Below, one piece after another: positions 23,199 through 34,082 of a DNA stretch of 64,000 nucleotides (position 1 is the stretch's first letter; the number at the start of each line of letters is the position of its first letter). Both the position numbers and the translations under genes were made by a program. Source of the stretch: Amanita rubescens (taxonomy: Eukaryota > Basidiomycota > Agaricomycetes > Agaricales > Amanitaceae); NCBI GenBank assembly GCA_015039365.1, contig WION01000046.1:186001-250000 (forward strand). The letters run 5' to 3'. The notes beneath the pieces were generated by a model. That model was not told the DNA's origin. It did not search any database and worked only from the letters and a program-made list of their open reading frames with translations.

Positions 23199-26100
23199 CT
23201 AAACACCCCGGGCCGCGCCCATACTAAGGAAATGATTGTACTCCTCGTATAAACTTCTTGGGACAAGATCGACATAGGGGAAAGGCGGCTGGAGCGATGA
23301 GGCTGGGCCTTGTGTTGTCATATTGGTTGAAGACGGGATACGGGAAAGACGTCGAGGCAGAGGTAGCGTTTCGGCAGATGTGGAAAGATTAACAGGAATA
23401 CCCGTTGTCGAGGATGACGTCAAAGCTTGAACACCACCACCACCACCACCACTTGCCATATTGCTGTTGTCCGGCATAAAGAAAGGTACAATGCTGCCTT
23501 CCTCGTCATGCGTCGCGGTATTCGCGTTCGTGATGTCGGTGGTTGCACTCCGTAGGTCTACCACTACATACGGCTCGTTGATTTGTCCGGATGTGGAATA
23601 TCCGGACTCCGTATCACTATCATCGACAATGTGTTCGGGGTTACGCAACCAGTTTGGGGTACCAGGGCTAACGTTAGGGACGAAATTAAAGGGGAGGTCC
23701 GTCACTTCGGGTGGGATCCTAGGTTCATTGTAATCCCCCCAGGTTCGGGCAGATCTTTGGATTTGTATCGGGGAGCCATGCGGTTCGTGCGCAGAAGATA
23801 GTACACGCGTTTCTGTGAATGGGGGTGTTTCCTCTTGGATCGTAGAGAGATCGGGAGATTGTAACACTCTGGGCGGTCGCGGCGGTACCAGTACTACTGG
23901 TCCTAACGATCGCGGTGGTACCACTGCTGGTCCTGACGATCCCGGCGGTACCACTACTGGTCCCGACACCGACGACGTTTCGGATGGTCCCAATGTCGGC
24001 GATCCTGAAGGTGTTGATCTATAATATGGTGTGTAGTATGGTGTCAACTCATAGGGAGTCGATATTGACGCGAGCGGTGGCGACGCATTTGGTGGTAGGC
24101 GCGAATTCGGCCTGTATATCGGCGAAGAATCATAACTGGGCTCCAATTCTCCTACTGGCGCTACTGGGGATGCGCCAGAGGCATGGCTTTGTCGTGACGC
24201 GAAGAACGAGGCATTAGTATATTTTGTAAGACGTATATCATGGTGCTGATGCTCACGGTGACGACGCATGTGGCGGTGGTGGACGCGGTGTCGGCCTGTA
24301 TAACGGCGAGGAACCATAAGTGGGTGCCAATTCTCCAACTGGCGGTACTGGGGATACGCCAGAGGCATGGCTTTGTTGTGACGGTATTAGTATATCTGAT
24401 AAGACGTATATCATGGCGCTGATGCTCACGGTGATGACGCTGGTGATTTACGCGATGTCTGCACGTTCGGAGATCTAGATGGTTTTGATGCGGGTTCTGA
24501 TCCCGCTGCTGGCGGTGCTGGGAGCGCGTCAGCGGTATAGCTTTGTGGTGAGGCAAAGAACGGGGTATTAGTACATTGTGGTACAGACGTATATGTGCTA
24601 ATGCTCACGGTGATGAGGCTGGTAGCAGACTATTAATGCTATGTGATTGTGGTCGTCCCACTGCTGCTGGTGTTGTTGTTGTGCGATTGACATAGTATGG
24701 CGTTGAGGCGAAGGACGGTAACATACTATCGGGTCGTGCTTGTCCTCCTGCTGGAGATTCTGGTGGTGGTGCCGTTGAGTGATTCGGTAAAACGAGCGGC
24801 GATGACGCAGCAACCTGTGACGCCGATCGGTCGCCCAGATACGAGTTGTCTGGTGGCTGAGGAGGTAGCGATGATGAATTGGATGGGGGTGCAGCTGCGT
24901 TCGCAGTGGGGTGTGGTTCTGCACTCGGATGTTGGGAAGGTTGGTGCGCCTCTGTGTTATGGCCAGGCAGGTCTTGTTCTTGCGATAATGGCACGGTCGT
25001 ATCCTCGGGCGTGGTCATCGCGGGAACAGAAGGACCTGCATGCCGCGGAAATTGGGAAACGGCCTCCGGTGATTTAATGGATCCGATAAGGCTTTCTGAA
25101 TGTCGAGGTTGTGACGATGATGGCGTAGGTGTTCCTTGGTCAATGACCACAGTGGGGATAGAAGGGGCATCTGAGGATCGATGTATCTCGATAGCATGGT
25201 GATGCGACTCTTGTTGCACAGCAGTTGATTGTGGCAGTGCCACGCCTGCTGCCACCATCGATGCTGGCTTTTGTACCTGTCTCATAGGTGCTGGATGGCT
25301 AATACGTTTGAATCGCTCAGTCCGGTGTTCGTCGATGTCGCCATACTGAGAAAAAGCAATTAATATCAGGCACAGGTGGATTCCACCGATGAAGAGGAAA
25401 GCAGATACGGTGATTTTAACCTCGAGAGATAGAGAGCTAAGACCGTGGCCATTGGTCGATTCGCCTGGTGTTTGCCAGACGACAGACATGAGACATATAA
25501 TGAAGAGGATGATGGACCTGGAGTGTCACATTAGGGTGAAATAAATAGAAAGGAATTGCAGTAATACCATGAGAGCCAGACGAATGGTAGAGAAAGTAGG
25601 ATAAAAATGTTCCACCAGCTGCTACGGGATGAATTAACCGCATTCTGAGGACAAAGTAAGGGCCGTAAGACTAAAATATGATCGTAGTTTTAGTCAATTG
25701 CTACTAACCTGAGCCCACTCCATCACTTTGTATGGTCTTCGCATTGTTTCAAATCGGATGACGTATAAGCAACCAAATATGAGACTCATGAGGGCCCCGA
25801 CAAGGGACATGAGCGCTGTACATTGTACGAGACGGCTGCCGTATCCACCTAGCTGGAGGAGACCATAGATGGCGCTTAAACTTTGTCAATTTTGAAGATT
25901 TTCACTTGCGCATCAGACTCACGAGAGTAGCAACACTGAGACGATGTTGAGCGTTCCCCACTCCTTGACTACTGAATCGACAAAAGCACTCCAAGAATCC
26001 TTCACTTCTCCCCAGTGTTTGGGTCTCCAAGAACGGGGTGGAAGACCGCTCGCGTAGCGGAAGGCAATTTCATTCTCTGTCAAGCGTGCGCCACGGAAAA

Positions 26101-26485
26101 TTTGATTAACGCGGGTGCGGTAGAAGAAAGGTAGGAACAAGAACATTGAGAAGTACAGGAAGCGGGGTATGGTTGCGAACATGCGAAAGAGGTGCTTAAT
26201 GTCGGTGGTGGTATTAATGATAGGGTCTGCTGCGAGAGGATCGAAATACCCGGGGAATTCTATTTGCCCATCATTATTAAGCGATCGATTGTGCTGTTGT
26301 TGCTGTTGATGGTGTTGCTGCTGTCGGTGCTGTCGTTGCTGTTGCGCGCTTGGGGACTGTGCATCTTCGTTTCGTTCATCTAGGTTTGGAGAATCACGAT
26401 GCGAGTCGAAGGTGAATTGAAAAGGTTCTTGATTTTGTTGTTGCCGATAGATCGGGTCACTTGGAGCAAGAAGAGGTGATGCCAT
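23199..26485 (-). CDS. Multi-pass membrane protein with long low-complexity tail
   Basis: Seven exons (26485..25923, 25880..25709, 25644..25568, 25517..24609, 24540..24430, 24370..24257, 24186..23199) join in frame to 977 residues. The N-terminus is polar with a Gln/His tract (QQQHHQQQQQH). Hydrophobic segments follow: 'FLYFSMFLFLPFFY', 'LNIVSVLLLSLSAIYGLL', 'ALMSLVGALMSLIFGCLYVI', 'WWNIFILLSLPFVWLSW' with 'IILFIICLM', and 'ITVSAFLFIGGIHLCLILIA', so about five or six membrane passes. The remaining ~600 residues are Pro/Ser/Thr-rich and probably cytosolic. Exons 5-7 each begin with the same kind of repeat (HASGVSPVPPVGEL / HASGASPVAPVGEL). The family seems to be of unknown function; my placement rests on topology only. 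Confidence 0.8.
24187..24608 (-). repeat. Tandem exon-plus-intron duplication in the membrane-protein gene
   Basis: Three introns (24608..24541, 24429..24371, 24256..24187) share the donor context TCACC|GTGAGCAT, the stretch 'ATATACGTCT', a branch-like 'TACTAAT' and acceptors ending in CAAAG or CACAAAG. The exons between them (111 and 114 nt) and the start of the next encode the same motif. The repeating unit therefore contained an intron when it was copied. All duplicated exons keep phase 2, so the frame survives any copy number. Confidence 0.85.
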
Positions 26486-27307
26486 GACAAGGTGAAAATC
26501 ATCAGGATTGGCGCCGAGGGTTATATACTCCTTATCACCGTGGGAAGTCTGATTTCAGGCACAACCGTTAACAACCCATTTTCATCGTCTTGTTCTGGAT
26601 ATTGGGAGTGGCGTTGATGAAGGTGGGGCTGATGAAGATGCAGTGGACGCTTCGGCTCCGGAGACATTCCTATAGTACGCCAATCATGGACGAGAGAACA
26701 GCCTGTCTCAATTAGCGGACCTAAAAGTCACATAGCTGTACCTCCAACGGAGCCATATAAACAGCAATACGGGCTCTGAATCCGAGAAGTCCTAAGCTGT
26801 TTCCGACGAAGGAGATGAGCGTGTCGTTGCTACAACGTGGCAAAGTCGGAACATACCGGCGCGGCTTATATAAAGCGTTACAACCTCGTGACAGTTTTTT
26901 TGGTTTCACCCTTTCATTCCAGGCCTCCTGAATCAAAGCTGCAAGTGCAGGTAGGCAGAGACACAGAGACGTAAAAGGTTCAATAACGGAGTTCTCTTCA
27001 AGGGCGAATTTTATAAACCCTCCACATTCATACCTTTCCATCCAGTGGCACCGGGTGTGTGGTGGCTGGCAGAAAAAACCCGTCTTTGAATCGTCTCCCT
27101 CCCGGCTGCGCAATCGACCACTCCATCACTCCCTTCAAATATAAAAGGATCCAACGAGATATCGCTCGTGGGATCCTTTTATATGCTCACGTCTCAACCC
27201 CTATCTTTCAAGATGGCGTCTGTCTGTCCGCCTGATGTGCGTCACTATTTCGCCTCTCGCCTAGGTGAGACTTCTCTTCTAGTCGACCTTGTCACTGCTA
27301 CCCCTAC
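26486..27307. other. Gap with one unrecognised open frame and a long palindrome
   Basis: A minus-strand open frame (27113..26721, 130 residues; contains 'ALIQEAWNERVKPKKLSRG' and a hydrophobic 'SFVGNSLGLLGFRARIAVYM') lies here. I do not recognise it and cannot say whether it is an exon or chance. A TATATA-like sequence near 26518 could serve the membrane-protein gene starting at 26485. Confidence 0.35.
27139..27184. repeat. 46-bp near-perfect inverted repeat
   Basis: Arms 27139-27152 and 27171-27184 pair at all 14 positions (ATATAAAAGGATCC). After one mismatch another five pairs follow (27154-27158 with 27165-27169), around a 6-nt centre. Each arm contains TATAAAAGG. It could form a hairpin or cruciform, or be a small element; a pair of divergent TATA boxes is another possibility. 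Confidence 0.85.
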
Positions 27308-30091
27308 CTAACCAACACTATACCCAATCACAGACGATTGCCTCGACCTTATACTCGCTTGACTCGAAGTCCGATAATGAAGCGCCCCCCTCCTCTTCAA
27401 GCTCCCACTCCCCTTACTCACCTGCCTCCACGCATACATCGACTTCAACACATCCTGTATAGCCGGTCTCTGCGTTGGTTCCTTGGTCCAGCAATGTCGG
27501 ATCAACCCCCACTCGTCATCGCTCAACGGCGGATCGATCAGTCGAGGTGGGTACACCCCGCGAGAGATGAAGACCATGATTTGGACTTTGCTCGAACCCG
27601 CAAAAGGTACGGTATCATAATGGATCTGGTAACTCTTTTATTTTTCGAGCCGAATTGCATGTTGGTGATTGCTCACCTCGTAATAGAGAGACCCAAAGGC
27701 ATAAATATCCGACTCTGGCGTCGCATTGTCGGGATCGTACGCTTCTGCGTCAGAAAACATGAATAACTCGGGGGGCAGAAAGCTGTAGTGTTGCGCTTCA
27801 AGCTGTTCGTAACGTTGGGTTAACCCAAAGTCGGAGATTTGGACGTGAAGGTCAGCATCCAACAGTATGTTGTCCTAACAGGAAGAGGTGAGTACTACAT
27901 CCAACAATGCTGTGATGAAGGTAAAGTACCCCACGAAGACTGCCATGAACCACGCCTTCGGAGTGGATGTAATGAATGCCCTGGGCAACTTCCAGGAGCT
28001 TCCACGGAGGTGAGTCCATCGCGACTAAATGGGGAAGGAAGAGGCGTACACGTTTTTGTACCTCCGATGCCGACGGGTTCGCCTTCTTTCTCCACTGAGC
28101 CAGAGTCCCGTTCGCCATCAACGGCGTCACGAGAAACGACTGTGACGCTGGTGCATCATCGTAGATCCCCAAGAACGGTAGTACGAACTCGTGATTGAGA
28201 GATTGCCACATCAGGGCTTGTCGACAGATACTCTGTACGTACATCAACACTGGCCATCGAGAGATTCAAGGTGCGACTGACGACAAAATTGGTATGACGA
28301 CTTTTGTGCAACGCTTCTAGCGAAACAGGTGAGCCTTCCAGTACGCCTTTGACACGATCGGCCGAGACGGAGAGTCCAGTCAAGAACAAACATCTCGGCA
28401 TGATAGGCATCTTCGTTATGATTTTGGTCATTAACCGCCTTGCCCGGCGGTTAAGGTCCATCTTCGCATCGGGGGTTACTAGGCAACGATTACGAAGCAT
28501 GTGAAGCATGAAATCCAACAGGTTGTCAACGTCAGAAGCGTGAGTGAGCATTGGCGAAACAGTCACGCAATCTTCTTTAGATAGCCAGTTGCGCATAAGC
28601 TCGATCGTTTTTGCGTTCACGAGGGACGACCTAGGCTGCTTTTGCCTAAGAATCGAAAGCAACACCGAGACGGGAGAGCTATCCGAGTTGCGCTGCATAA
28701 CCGTTGGAGAGACGGACATTTTTTCAGCGATATCTTCTATCGTGGGTCGTTTCGCCGCGTTCGCCACCCAACAGGATTGGATCAACTCCCATGCGGCGTC
28801 GCTTAGAGGCGGTTCTTCTCGTCGGGATGGACGGTCTCCGTGAGAGATGAGTCTCATGATTTGAACCTCCTTTAGACCCTCGAAAGGCATGACATCGTAA
28901 TGGATCTAATTGACATCCGTTATTTGTTATACCAGGTGCGTAATACTGTGACTCACCTCGTAATAGAGACAACCAAACGCATATATATCCGACCTTTGCG
29001 TTCTCGCCATCATCTGTTCATCCTCATCAGAAGATCCGCCAACGGCGTCGCCTTCGATAAACCCAAACAGCTCTGGAGCCGCAAAGTTGTAATGCAAACA
29101 TCCTGTTCGGGTGATGGTAGTTTCGGAGTGGCGGGTTAGACCGAAATCGGTGATTTGAACGTGAAAGTTGGAGTCCAAGAGGATGTTGTCCTGAGGGGTG
29201 GGTTAGCATGAGGTGAGTGGAGAGAAGGACAGTGTACCCCGCGGAGATCTCCGTGAACGACGCCTTCAGAGTGGATGTATTGGATGCCTTGTGCTACCTC
29301 TCGGATCTTAACTAGGATGAGTGTGCGCTAGGCAAAGGAGGAAAACTTTGTGCGCACGCGTTCTTGTATCTCGGCAACAGATGGTTTTATATCTTTTCTC
29401 CATTGGGAAAGTGTACCGTTCTTCATATACGGCGACACGAGAAAAAATTGCGTTGCCGATTCCGTTTCGTAAATCCCCAGAAAAGGGAGTACGAATTTAT
29501 GTTTGAGAGATTTCCACATTAACGCTTCCCGACAAAAATCCTGTCCGCATTATTAAGATATATATATACGAGATTGTATCGAAGGGCAACTCACGATATT
29601 ATTTTGAGTTTTAAACAACAATTTCAGCGCAACCGCCTCCCCTCCGAGTTTTCCCTTGAACACATGACCGAACCCACCGCCACCTAGGTACTCCCGATTA
29701 TCCTTCATCTTAATCCCAGTGACGAACAACGATCGTGGCATAACAGGTGTCGTTTTGATGATTTTCATCATCAACCGTCTCGCGCGCCCATTAACGTCCA
29801 GCTTGGTCAAATGACCGTGATGTAAGAGGTAAAGCAGGAAATCGAGTAAAATGATGATATCCGAGGCATTGGATAGTTGTGATGCGATGTTGACGTAGTC
29901 TTCTGCGAGTAAGAGGTTGTAAGTGAGCTCGATGGTGGAGGTGTTGACGATAGAAGCGATTGAAGATCCGTGCTGTTTTTTTGAGTTTAGATTTAGAAAA
30001 AGGGAGAGGGTGTGCTTCGTACCTTGTTTTCTCTGAGGATGGAGAGGAGTAATGTGAGAGGGGGTGTGTGTCGACTTGGATTGCGGGGCAT
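27308..30091 (-). CDS. Kinase-pseudokinase fusion protein
   Basis: The leader exon starts at 30091 (MPRNPSRHTPPLTLLLSIL). Unit 1 has helical region, GGGGFGHVFKG, VALKLLFK, '[16 protein letters not shown]', HGDLRG, 'NILLDSNFHVQITDFGLTR', 'FAAPELFG' and a full C-lobe. Its last exon (28890..about 28310) continues without stop or intron through 'MQRNSDSSPVSVLLSILRQ' into unit 2. In unit 2 the glycine loop is deleted ('DRVKGVLEGSPVSLEALHK'), Glu replaces the beta-3 Lys, and the catalytic loop reads HGSLRG, so the catalytic Asp is Ser. DFG is kept, while APE reads PPELF. Unit 2 is therefore a pseudokinase on three counts. The gene ends with a basic/Ser tail (SSQASIRSRQSSVIGYSVG) and has no Hsp70, although the tail resembles the kinase-Hsp70 linkers. 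Confidence 0.85.
28156..28890 (-). other. Exon bridging two kinase units with a fossil start codon
   Basis: This exon holds the C-lobe of unit 1 (LSDAAWELIQSCW...RPTIEDI), then Met-Gln-Arg-Asn at 28698 followed by the leader motif 'SSPVSVLLSILRQKQ', and the helical region (PRSSLVNAKTIELM) directly after it. Elsewhere in the family an intron separates leader and helical region; here it is gone. Confidence 0.85.
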
Positions 30092-31580
30092 TGACTCACA
30101 GTTGTGGTCGAGACACGTGGTTGCCTCGTGTACGTTAGCATTTTTTTTTCCAAATACAGGAATGGGCGCTTATAAGCTGGTGGGGTTGGAGATTGCGTCA
30201 TCCGGCGACTGATAAGCGATGTTTGCGGGGTGGTGTTGAGGGTAATGTAGTGTGTAGTGGTATCGGAGAGATTGGTGAGCGTAGAACGGAGAGAGAGGTG
30301 AAAGCGTAAAGGATGACGCGATGACGTGCGTCGTGTGTGCCACGTGTCAACCTGACCAGTGGACTACTTTACATCCGCAACGCAAGCGTCTCCTTAGTGA
30401 CTCGCTGCATCTTCAGAGACTCGACGCTACTATTTCCCCCTACTCAATTCATCGTCAGCAAAGGTACTATGGGATATCATCATGGTACCGTTTTTCATCG
30501 CGCATATACACATCACGAGCAAGTCTCATTGTCGACATTAGGCTCCACGATCCCGCGAATGATGGGAATGAAGTCAACGTATTCAGCCCTGCGATTGATG
30601 GGTACGGGGCTCAAGTAACCGCCAAGTGATGAATAGCAGAGGAGAAAGTGGTTTCAGATATACCTCCAAGTGATCTCGGTCATCTCCCAAGAGACTACAT
30701 CATTCCTATCGCCCATACTGCACGATAGCTGCGGAAGAAAGTATAATTGAGTGACCAATGCACTATCGGGGGCGGCGCGGCGGGAAGAACACAGCTATAG
30801 GGATCAACACAGGAATACACGCACGAGTATAGGATATTCAAGTTATCTCGGCGTCGATGTCCCGCTCTCGAAGTTTTTGACAATGACATCCGTTTCACTT
30901 TTTTAAAACTATCCACGACTCGTGCTTAGCTACAAACATCAACTAATAGCAGTAATTCGTACCAACCGGTTTGTCGCAAAGTCTGCCTCTATGTTTTTGG
31001 CGAGTGACGTTCCTTGTTGTCATCCGGCGGGCTTGTTCCTGGTGAGCTCCATAGTTTCACGTTGTTTATGTTAGGAACGCTCGTCATTTGGGACGTTGGT
31101 GACCTGATAGGGCGGCTTTGCATTCACGGCGCCCTCGACCCGTTGGACAAACTATTGATTGCCGCTGGATGAGTCTGGGACAACTTCATGCCGTATGTAC
31201 GTCACGGTACCCGAGCTTGGCAAGTATGCGACCCTGTTAACCTTAACAGCCTATTATTTTATTTTGGATTTAGTCTGGAAATATGTCATTGTTGTTGATG
31301 ACCGTGAACTCCTGCCCTCCATGGCTGCGATAAGTGAAAGCGAATGCAACATGCATGGCCTCTCAGCTTCGTATGTACTATACGGCGAAACACAGTTCAG
31401 ATTTGAGGCCGCGTGGAATATGACCCCCGATCACTTCGCTTGTCTTGATTGACAAGCATCACGCATCATAGCACTAACATTTATGTAAATAAACAAATTT
31501 TCGGCTCGCAAACTATTTAACGCACTTCTTCTGTTGCCCGTTACACGTTGCCTTGCCCACCCCGTCTACGCCGAACAGCC
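30092..31580. other. Gap between the kinase-pseudokinase gene and the secreted-protein gene
   Basis: About 1.5 kb. The open frames on both strands (for example plus 30321-30629) overlap and show no family motif. It must contain the upstream regions of two divergently arranged genes, but I see no element I can support. Confidence 0.4.
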
Positions 31581-32264
31581 ATGCGTTCCTTCTTTTCGGT
31601 CTCTGCTCTCTTCCTTGCCGCCTCCGTCGCACTGGCGCAAAATGAATTCACGATCGATACTCCGTAGGCAGTCATTTATTATCCCAAAAGTCTCTCATCC
31701 AATATATGCGCAGGTCTAATGCAGTTGTTTGTCAGACCGTTCTCATCAATTGGAGAGGAGGCATGCGTACGTGTTTAACCATCTTCTCCTTACTACCCTG
31801 TCACTCACCAACGGTCACTTCAGCCCCGTATTACCTGGTTCGTTACTACTGATATTATATTTTATTGGTATACAACTCAACCTCGGAATTCTGTTTTTAT
31901 TACTGTAGAGGTGAGCACGCTTATTACAATCCCAATCAGTCGCGGACTAACTCGGGTGTAGCGTTCTTCCCGGGTCTCAACCAGGTGGTACCGCTATTGA
32001 GAGTTTCCCCCCGAACTTGGGACATTCCCAGATTTGGGATGTCGATATTGCTGCCGGTGGGTTACATAGTCGCGGCCTATCGATGTTCTGTAAACGGATT
32101 TATGTTAGGAACGCAAGTCGGTTTGACCCTCCGTGACGGGACAGGAGCTTTTACGCAGAGCGCACCCTTCACCATCAATCCAGGACCTAGTACGTTCAAA
32201 ATGCTCCTGATTTGTGTAGAATTTGTTGACGTACTTTTCAGATAATGATTGTTTGACATACTAA
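31581..32264 (+). CDS. Small secreted protein, seven exons including a 2-nt micro-exon
   Basis: Exons 31581-31663, 31714-31766, 31824-31837, 31909-31910, 31962-32056, 32109-32189 and 32242-32264 join in frame to 116 residues. The N-terminus 'MRSFFSVSALFLAASVALA' is a clear signal peptide. The mature part reads 'QNEFTIDTPS', 'CQTVLINWRGGMPPYYL', 'SVLPGSQPGGTAIESF', 'IWDVDIAAGTQVGLTLRDG', 'TQSAPFTINPGP' and ends DCLTY. The W-x-GG...PYYL and D-x(2)-G-T-x-V-x-L-x-LRD-x-T-G layout is that of small, mostly beta secreted proteins common in basidiomycetes, of unknown function. The frame across 31837-31962 closes only with the two-base exon AG. A related pseudogene lies at 36729. Confidence 0.7.
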
Positions 32265-34082
32265 CAGTCTACCGTAGTGCGGTCGAAAAATGGCCTCGTG
32301 TAGCTAGTCTGTTTCTGAATTGATTCTAAATAAAAAAAGCGTTATCATTGTTCCGTGAGACGTAGACAATGATACGACGATGTGACAGTGAAGCGTGAGG
32401 GAGTACTGTATACGCATTATATGTGGGGCTGCCTGACACTTGCGTGAATAGCGACGTGAGCAGCATAAATTACGAACAAACAGTATCGCAGCGCTACATT
32501 TACGATATTCTTTATAAGTGAGCTGTCCCGTGTTGGCCGAACGTACAGCTCAACGCTCCTGAACCTCAGGTAGCCTAGAATAGACACGGTGTAACCTATG
32601 CGCGTGTGGATCTGGCCCGTTGGAGGCACGATTGTTGGTGGGGTGTTTGGTCTTGTGCCCATGAAATTCAGGACTCTTTTGCCAGATATTTGTTGCATTG
32701 CTCTTTTCTAGTGACCACGTCCCATAATCCATCCACCATGGAACATCCCGGACTTCTGAAGAACGGCGGAGCCGGGACCATTCGGGGCAAGAAACCGAAG
32801 CCCTTTGCAAGTCATCATTATCTTCCGGATATCTTTGGTCGTTTCGCGCCCTAGTAGCACCGTTGAATCAAATTCCATCTCCTTCACTCAACGGCAGCTC
32901 ATGCTGTCGGGGAGGATATGCTTCTCGAGATACATCTCTTGTAAATCACGGGTAGGCCTTTCCAAAAGAGAGTGTGTGTTACTAGTAGTAGGCTGCGTTG
33001 GCGTCCGACGGATAGGACGCACTTGATCGCAGCTCTAAGACTAGGGCGATCCCGAAAACTTGATGAGTAGGCGACCGACTTGAGCGGCAATTTGTCAATC
33101 AGTGTGGGGAAGGGGATTGAGAAACGCAACAGGATGGGGAAATGAAAGGAGTGGACGAAAAGCTTCCGCACACGTATGATGACAAAACCGCCAGTTTGAT
33201 CGTTGGACCGTATATACGGAAATCTCCGAGCTATTCCTCATGATTTTGATAGCCTGAACAATACAATTCGAGCACAAGAGCACAGCTTATTTCCACGAAC
33301 CTGAATCGGTGTCCATGCGCTTTCCTTCGGTTAAGCTAGGTAAGATTTTAGCTGAAAATGGATTGAATGCAATACATACTGTCTAAAACGTTTCGTGACG
33401 CAGTACTAATAGCACGCTAGTGTCCTTGAAACATGAGAAATGGGTCCAGTTCCGACATGTCGCATGGCGTGCCGGCTTTTTTACAAGTAAGCGTAGTGAA
33501 AGCGGCTATCACTGATAGGCGAAATACTACATGTGACGCGGAGGGCCAGAATTTCGTCGTTCGACCAGCCTGCCATCGGCTCCGCCGAAGTTCGATCAGA
33601 ACGCCACGGACAGACAAGGAAGGATCATCCTCAACTCCGACAAGTCTTCGAACTGCTTAAGACAGCGTGGATCTTCTTGCAAAAAGTGAGATTTAGACCT
33701 CTGCATCGCATCAAGATATTTCCTTTAGCTGTATTATAAGATGCATACAGGACTTAATCTGCTATCTCCGCTACCGTAGGCTTATGTGTCAAGTAAGGTC
33801 ACTGGTGCTTCCATTATAGTGCAGACGGGATTGCGGATCCCTTCGTTTCATCTATTTCCAGATAGTAACTACCCTTCCCACGAATGCTCCACTTCTCGCT
33901 CTTTCCATCCCTTCTTCCCCGCCCGTTTCTTTCCTGCTTTCTTTTTCACGGCAAACACGTAATGCTGTCATTTTTGCCCTGCATCACCCCTTCCGCCGTC
34001 TCTGCTACGGTCAAGAGTCAAAAAGATTTAAAGGAACAGTTGCTCGCCAGCGTCTCCATCCTACTAGCCCGCGCTGCGCATA
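32265..34082. other. Gap with a kinase relic
   Basis: After the secreted gene there are 'attctaaataaaa'-like sequences, then the kinase relic listed separately (32545-32930). From 32930 to 34082 only short overlapping frames are present and nothing is recognised. Confidence 0.4.
32545..32930 (-). pseudogene. Relic of a TKL kinase C-lobe and tail
   Basis: Read on the minus strand, this matches the 3' end of the kinase gene at 37666-39488: 'ISRE..PPR.HE.PLSE', 'FNGA' and the tail 'KSNATNIWQKSPE', 'HGHKTKHPTNNRASNGPDP', 'VYSRLPEVQ'. Stops and frameshifts interrupt the C-lobe (GATGGAATTTGA). It sits at the same place relative to the secreted gene as in the second copy, so it came from a segmental duplication. 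Confidence 0.75.

Noticed and set aside
24161..24556. Long His/Arg/Gln-rich minus-strand frame as a separate protein
   Set aside because: It is the exon-intron repeat of the membrane-protein gene read in the wrong frame and through the introns.
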